In this document: one piece after another, positions 60,263 through 64,000 of the stretch
How positions within the stretch are numbered: the stretch's first letter is position 1
Layout of the letters: each line of letters starts with the position of its first letter
Source: Emiliania huxleyi CCMP1516
Lineage: Eukaryota; Haptophyta; Isochrysidales; Noelaerhabdaceae
Assembly (NCBI RefSeq): GCF_000372725.1
Contig: NW_005200250.1
Coordinates: forward strand, 959,721 to 1,023,720
DNA length: 64,000 nucleotides
Direction: 5' to 3'
Notes under the pieces: model-generated
What the model saw: only the letters and a program-made list of their open reading frames with translations
The model's database searches: none
Told to the model about the DNA's origin: nothing
Translations under genes and position numbers: made by a program

Positions 60263-60888
60263 AATTCAGAATGTGTACCAGCAGCGCCTCCGGTACCTCG
60301 AGCAGGACCAGTTTCGTTGGTGGCGGCTCGGTGGGACGCATCGCGCGGCGTGACGAGCGGCGTGACGGTGGTCCTCTCGAGGACATCCTCCTGGTCCCTT
60401 CCCACCCTTGTATGCGAGGAGGTGTGATTTATCAAAACAACAGGACAGGGGACGGCGAACACGACCGGGGGGGGGCCGAGCGGGCGAGGAAGCGAACCGG
60501 GGTCGGCAAACAGGCCGGACCGGACCGGGTCCCCCCGAGAGCGGCGGCGAACGGTACGGAGGCCAGACGGGCCAGAGCAGCCGGGGCACACGAGCGAGTC
60601 ACGTCACGCGAGAGCGCAGAGCGCGCACTTCACACAGGGGCGCATGGAGCGCAGAGGGTACCGAGAGAGTCCCATCGTGGGAGAGTCACGTCACACGAGA
60701 GCGCAGAGCGCGCATTTCACACGAGAGCGCAGGGGGCGCAGAGAGGCAGGCGCGGGCGCCGGCGGGGTTCACATCACAGATACGGAGGGGGAAAGCACGG
60801 GGGCTCAGAAGCCACCGCGTGCGTAGAGGTGTGAAAACACAGCGCAGCGTTCACTTTGTAGGGGATTTATGATGCCGGGTCCGAGTCA
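60263..60888 (+). repeat. CGAGAGCGCAGAG direct repeats and promoter of the sulfotransferase
   Basis: A 40-nt unit (GAGTCACGTCACGCGAGAGC, then GCAGAGCGCGCACTTCACAC) at about 60596 recurs at about 60683 with two changes, and a shorter third piece follows at about 60719. The rest shows no gene. The start of the sulfotransferase follows at 60889, so the repeats sit in its promoter or 5'UTR. Confidence 0.75.
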
Positions 60889-61920
60889 ATGAACCCAGGC
60901 TTCGCCGGCTCTCTGGTCAAGGCGCGATCACCATTCTCGGGCTGGAACAACTGCACGGCGGCAACCTCCAGCCTGCATGCGACGCCGGTGCTTGCGCTCG
61001 CGCATCACAAGACCGGCACCTACTTCATGCTCGCCGTCGGCGCAGAGTTTTGTCGTGGGCGGTGCTGCACGCGGCTGAACCCTGACGACGCGGTGTGGCC
61101 GCTGAGATCCGTGGCTCGGCCCGAGCTCGTGCTGTCGGTGTTTGGACAGCAGGTGCGGTTGGCACCTTCCGACGCCCAGCACTACCGCAGAATCGTGCAC
61201 CTGGTGCGCCCACCGCAGCAAGTAGTCACCTCTGCACTGATGTATCATGCATCTGGGCATGAGAACAACCCGTTGCTGCTGAAGCTCGAGAGGCGCTCTA
61301 CCGATGCTTCGACGTGGAGCGTCGTGGCCGGCATTCAGGGTACGGTGTACTGCACCACAGAGACATCCAGCATCGATGTGGTGCAACTGGTCGGTGCAGG
61401 AATCAACCTCCTCAACCGCTCGTCGAACGTGCGGCACGCCGTGCTGCTGCGCTCGATGCACCCGAAGCAGCAGCTCCTATTCGAGGCGGCATGGAACTGG
61501 TGCGAGCTCTTCAACATGCAGCGGATCGCCGAACAGCTCTGTGGGCACGCGCACGCCGTCCAGCTCGATATCTCCTCCCGGAATAGGAATCCTTTAAGGA
61601 GCCCTGCACCGCACGTCAGCGACGCAGCAGGCAGCGTTCGCTCGCTCAACCTTACGGGCCTTGCCGTACAGCTCACACCGCCTGGACAGTCATACAGCTG
61701 GGTGACAGACGCGCGCGCCGCGTTGCACTCGTCGCTGCTCTCGGCGCACGCGAACCCGCCCCATGGCAATGGGAGCCTGTACGACAGCCTGTACGATGGG
61801 CGCTCTGCATTCAGTGGCCACCCAGAGCTTGCACTTGCACGCGTGTATGCACAGCTCGAAGCGCGGTACGCTGCGTTGCGAACGTGCACGTCTTGGCGTG
61901 AATGGGACGATGGGGGCTAG
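60889..61920 (+). CDS. Sulfotransferase-like protein (HHKTGT type)
   Basis: 343 aa, intronless, ATG at 60889 (MNPGFAGSLVKARSPFSGWN). The PAPS-binding loop appears as ALAHHKTGTYFMLAVG (about residues 36-51) and the 3'-phosphate-binding strand as RRIVHLVRPPQQVVTSALMY (about 99-118). The later AVLLRSMHPKQQLLFEAAWN has the helix expected before the acceptor site. Probably a Golgi or cytosolic carbohydrate sulfotransferase of the algal HHKTGT group; no signal anchor is seen, so an upstream exon may be missing. G/C use at third positions is lower than in neighbours. Acceptor unknown. Confidence 0.75.
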   Translation: MNPGFAGSLVKARSPFSGWNNCTAATSSLHATPVLALAHHKTGTYFMLAVGAEFCRGRCCTRLNPDDAVWPLRSVARPELVLSVFGQQVRLAPSDAQHYRRIVHLVRPPQQVVTSALMYHASGHENNPLLLKLERRSTDASTWSVVAGIQGTVYCTTETSSIDVVQLVGAGINLLNRSSNVRHAVLLRSMHPKQQLLFEAAWNWCELFNMQRIAEQLCGHAHAVQLDISSRNRNPLRSPAPHVSDAAGSVRSLNLTGLAVQLTPPGQSYSWVTDARAALHSSLLSAHANPPHGNGSLYDSLYDGRSAFSGHPELALARVYAQLEARYAALRTCTSWREWDDGG

Positions 61921-62149
61921 TCGAAGAGTGTGGGTAGAGCACGTGTGTTGGTAGCAGTGTAGAGATACGCGTAACGCGACGGAGGGTCCAGTACGGTACA
62001 GTACATACGGAGGGCGCAGAGTCCTCAATATTTCATCTAAGTAAGATCCATCCGAAAACGCTCAGACATGAAATCGTGTGTCGTGCTACGCAATGTTCAC
62101 GCACACCATTCGAACGATAGGACGACTTCAAGAGTGACCGCTGGCAAAA
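61921..62149 (+). other. 3' flank of the sulfotransferase gene
   Basis: Lower-GC sequence with TAAGTAAGATCC at about 62038; no gene seen. Confidence 0.45.
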
Positions 62150-62335
62150 GTGACAGCCTAGACCCTGAGGCCGCGGTTGGCCGCGGTTGTTGGGCATGGC
62201 GGCCTTGAGGGAGTCCTTAGGCCTGCTGGGAGATGTTGGGGTTGTAGCCGAGATCGAGCTCCTTGAGCTGCAGCCCCCCCTTGGCGCACGCCTCCACGAG
62301 GGCCGCGCAGCCAGCGTCCGGGTCCGCACTACCTT
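62150..62335 (-). pseudogene. Leucine-rich-repeat (RNI-like) gene relic
   Basis: On the minus strand about 62330-62215 reads AGCAALVEACAKGGLQLKEL, then DLGYNPNISQQA, a clear ribonuclease-inhibitor-type LRR unit (LxxLDLxxN). It then meets a stop, and one base later in another frame continues KDSLKAAMPNNRG, the expected last LRR helix. Only about one and a half repeats remain, with no start. A gene fragment left by duplication or decay is the simplest reading. Confidence 0.65.
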
Positions 62336-62844
62336 AGTACCTAATCACAATTGGGTGGTCCAGTTTGCTTAATGGGAGCGTACCAATAACGCACTGTACA
62401 CGTTACGGTATCTTCACCCTTGCCTGGTCCTGACTCCTGTCAGGCTGTCACGTGTTGTCAGTAGTCAGTGTCACTTGTGCCCCTACAAAGGTATACAAAG
62501 TTGTACAATGTACCGCACCTCGCTGGCGGCTCGGTGGGACCGCATGGCTTGCGCTGCCAGAAGACGTAAACGTGACTCGAAAGGCACGTACGCCTAAGCG
62601 AGCTACAGGAGAACTATGGTCGGCAGTTGGTCGACAACTCCGCATGCATTGGCGAAAGGAGGCGTATCTCCGGTGTGCCTTGCGGAATCTGGGTATCAGA
62701 GCCTCGGTCCGCGTGTTCGGGGCGTGCCGGCTGGGTGGGCGTTAGGTGGGGTGTGGGGCTCTATCCGATCTGCTCTCTGGCACATGCAGCGTTTGTACGC
62801 GGTCTCACACGTTTTGCAAAGCTCCTGCTCCTCTAACTCGACCG
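62336..62844 (+). other. No supported gene
   Basis: Plus-strand frames here (for example 62452-62745 and 62616-63017) read poorly until they enter repeat family A. They may be the upstream part of the element that ends in family A. Confidence 0.4.
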
Positions 62845-63150
62845 ACTATGGAGGACCCGTCGCCAGACGACGCAGGGCAGACGATGTGGAGGCGCAGGCG
62901 GAGCAGACGCGCAGGGCGAGACGAGGGAGGGAGCAGGACTTTGCGGAGATCAGCAGGAGGATGTACGAAGAGATTAGGAGCAGCAGGGACCCGAGGGACC
63001 ATGTGGAAGACGGCTAGTGCTAGTCCCCCATCGGGAGGACGACCCCGGCTAGTCGCCGACCACACCCACAAAGAACCCTGCACAAAGATCGCACGGGCGG
63101 GGACCTGTTCCTTTTTACCCATCTCACAGTAGAGAAGTGTCCGTTTTTAT
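62845..63150 (+). repeat. Dispersed repeat family A, copy 2
   Basis: Matches the reverse complement of 5445-5812. In this copy a frame ending at 63017 gives a protein-like tail (REQDFAEISRRMYEEIRSSR), suggesting the family once ended a real coding region; the other copy has lost this frame. The non-coding tail includes AACCCTGCACAAAGATCGCA and GGGACCTGTTCC. Confidence 0.85.
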
Positions 63151-63159
63151 TTTTTTACC

Positions 63160-63822
63160 TCAGAATTTCTCTGTGTAGGGCGAGTCTGCTTTCTTGTAGC
63201 AGAGAGCCGAGCTCTCTACACGAGAGTTCCTGATCAACGCCAATTGCGGCTCGGCAATGGCCAAGAGGTTCAATACCCGAGGTGTGTTGAAGATTCTGTG
63301 ACTCACGCCCGCTGCTGCTGACGGTGCGTGGCTACTGTTGAGAGGGCCGTCGTGGTCAACGGCGTCAGTGAACGATATGGAGTCAACCTTCGCTAACGCA
63401 ACCTCCTTTACGCCTCTCCAGTTGGGCGAATGGAATGTTAGTAATGTCACTCCAGGTGGTTGGCCATCCTCTAGTGGCGGCATGTCGGGGTCGTCACCAT
63501 CAATGACGACGTTCTCCTCGAGCACGGGTCCGTCGTCATCCCCGGGCTCGAACGCCTCATACGGAGCCTCGTTGGCCTCGAGCATGAGCTCGTCAAGCTC
63601 GTCAGCATCACTATAGACTGAGCTCCCGTCGTCCTCCTCCAGCAGGAGTGGTGTTGGCGGAGGAGGACCGTACGGACCGCCCTTACCAGGGCCATAGTCG
63701 TTGTCGTCAGGCGGCAAATCCCAGCCCCGCGAGCGCATGCCAATCTCATGGCCACTCTGTCCGAGATTGGGTAGCGGACCGAGCTTGATGGGCCGCTTCT
63801 TGACCCAGTGCTTGAAGTACAT
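63160..63822 (-). CDS. Acidic protein of unknown function (220 aa)
   Basis: ATG at 63820-63822: MYFKHWVKKRPIKLGPLPNL, then a Pro/Gly linker (GPGKGGPYGPPPPTPLLLEE), a strongly acidic centre (SSVYSDADELDELMLEANEA, EPGDDDGPVLEENVVIDGDD) and a C-terminal part with VALAKVDSISFTDAVDHDGP. Third-position GC is clearly lower than in host genes nearby, and it abuts repeat family A, so it may belong to a mobile element (a basic start followed by an acidic stretch is common in element-encoded proteins). No diagnostic motif, so no family is assigned. Confidence 0.5.
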   Translation of the reverse strand: MYFKHWVKKRPIKLGPLPNLGQSGHEIGMRSRGWDLPPDDNDYGPGKGGPYGPPPPTPLLLEEDDGSSVYSDADELDELMLEANEAPYEAFEPGDDDGPVLEENVVIDGDDPDMPPLEDGQPPGVTLLTFHSPNWRGVKEVALAKVDSISFTDAVDHDGPLNSSHAPSAAAGVSHRIFNTPRVLNLLAIAEPQLALIRNSRVESSALCYKKADSPYTEKF

Positions 63823-63911
63823 CCACGCCTCCTCGAGATTGGAAGGCCCGTGCTCGGAGGGTTTCTCATGTGGCGTCGGGCGTGCGAGTGAGCGGTCGCG
63901 CGCGCATGCTG

Positions 63912-63950
63912 TCGTGACAGCGGCTAACGGTCGTGAGAGCGGCTAACCGT
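63912..63950 (+). repeat. 19-bp tandem duplication upstream of the acidic protein
   Basis: GTCGTGACAGCGGCTAACG is followed directly by GTCGTGAGAGCGGCTAACC. It lies 90-130 bp before the ATG of the minus-strand gene ending at 63160 and could be a duplicated promoter element. Confidence 0.7.
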
Positions 63951-64000
63951 CATGACGTGAACTTTCCATACAAGTGCGCACACTTAATGATTTTCGACCG

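Overview
This is nuclear DNA of a very GC-rich, intron-dense microalga; a haptophyte of the Emiliania/Chrysochromulina type fits best. The reasons are the extreme third-position GC, short introns (about 40-180 nt) of which roughly 25 of the 43 I could place start with GC instead of GT, long Ala/Gly/Pro/Ser runs, dense microsatellites, and a gene mix (Cys-loop channel, algal HHKTGT sulfotransferase, Cys-rich secreted proteins) typical of such algae. There are no operons, plasmid features, CRISPR arrays, rRNAs or confident tRNAs. Exon borders were inferred by eye from splice signals, frame continuity and family similarity.

Layout. 1-5.4 kb (+): a SET-domain methyltransferase (5' end off the window), a twelve-exon gene of unknown function, a GT47 exostosin-like glycosyltransferase and a peptidyl-tRNA hydrolase. 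5.4-9.5 kb: mostly dispersed and tandem repeats. 9.5-12.3 kb (+): a Cys-loop ligand-gated ion channel. 13.3-18.3 kb (-): an uncharacterised protein, an ankyrin/F-box/RCC1 protein and a TMEM198-like membrane protein. 19-20.7 kb (+): a DHHC-type palmitoyltransferase with a degenerate zinc domain. 21.1-22.3 kb (-): a spliced gene of unknown function. 24-25.5 kb (-): a short-chain dehydrogenase. 25.7-28.5 kb: an assembly gap (100 N) with poor flanks and a GC-rich minisatellite. 28.6-31.7 kb: a divergent pair, an SLC35-like DMT transporter (-) and a mitochondrial-carrier-family protein (+), sharing 123 bp.

31.7-40 kb is patchy: a (CA)n array, repeats, strong palindromes, a possible kleisin-like fragment, two small unusual-composition ORFs, a broken subtilase and cytochrome c. 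40.3-44.9 kb (+): a 1392-residue S4 / double cold-shock / RS-repeat / zinc-finger RNA-binding protein. 45.7-46.5 kb: a complete-looking non-autonomous DNA transposon with 43-bp inverted repeats and an 8-bp target duplication. 47-64 kb: a metallophosphoesterase, a small secreted peptide (-), a Cys-rich secreted protein, a membrane protein, mitochondrial aldehyde dehydrogenase, a 2-TM protein, an NT-C2/coiled-coil protein, a sulfotransferase, an LRR relic and an acidic protein (-), with five dispersed repeat families shared between distant parts of the window.

The most striking signal is in the introns. In many of them the first 10-40 nt are a diverged copy of the first 10-40 nt of the following exon, often still readable in the same frame. 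This is clearest in the unknown gene at 1.2-3.0 kb (eight introns) and in aldehyde dehydrogenase, where a perfect 20-bp direct repeat spans both splice junctions. It points to intron birth by local duplication or by insertion with a long target duplication, and would also explain the abundance of GC donors.
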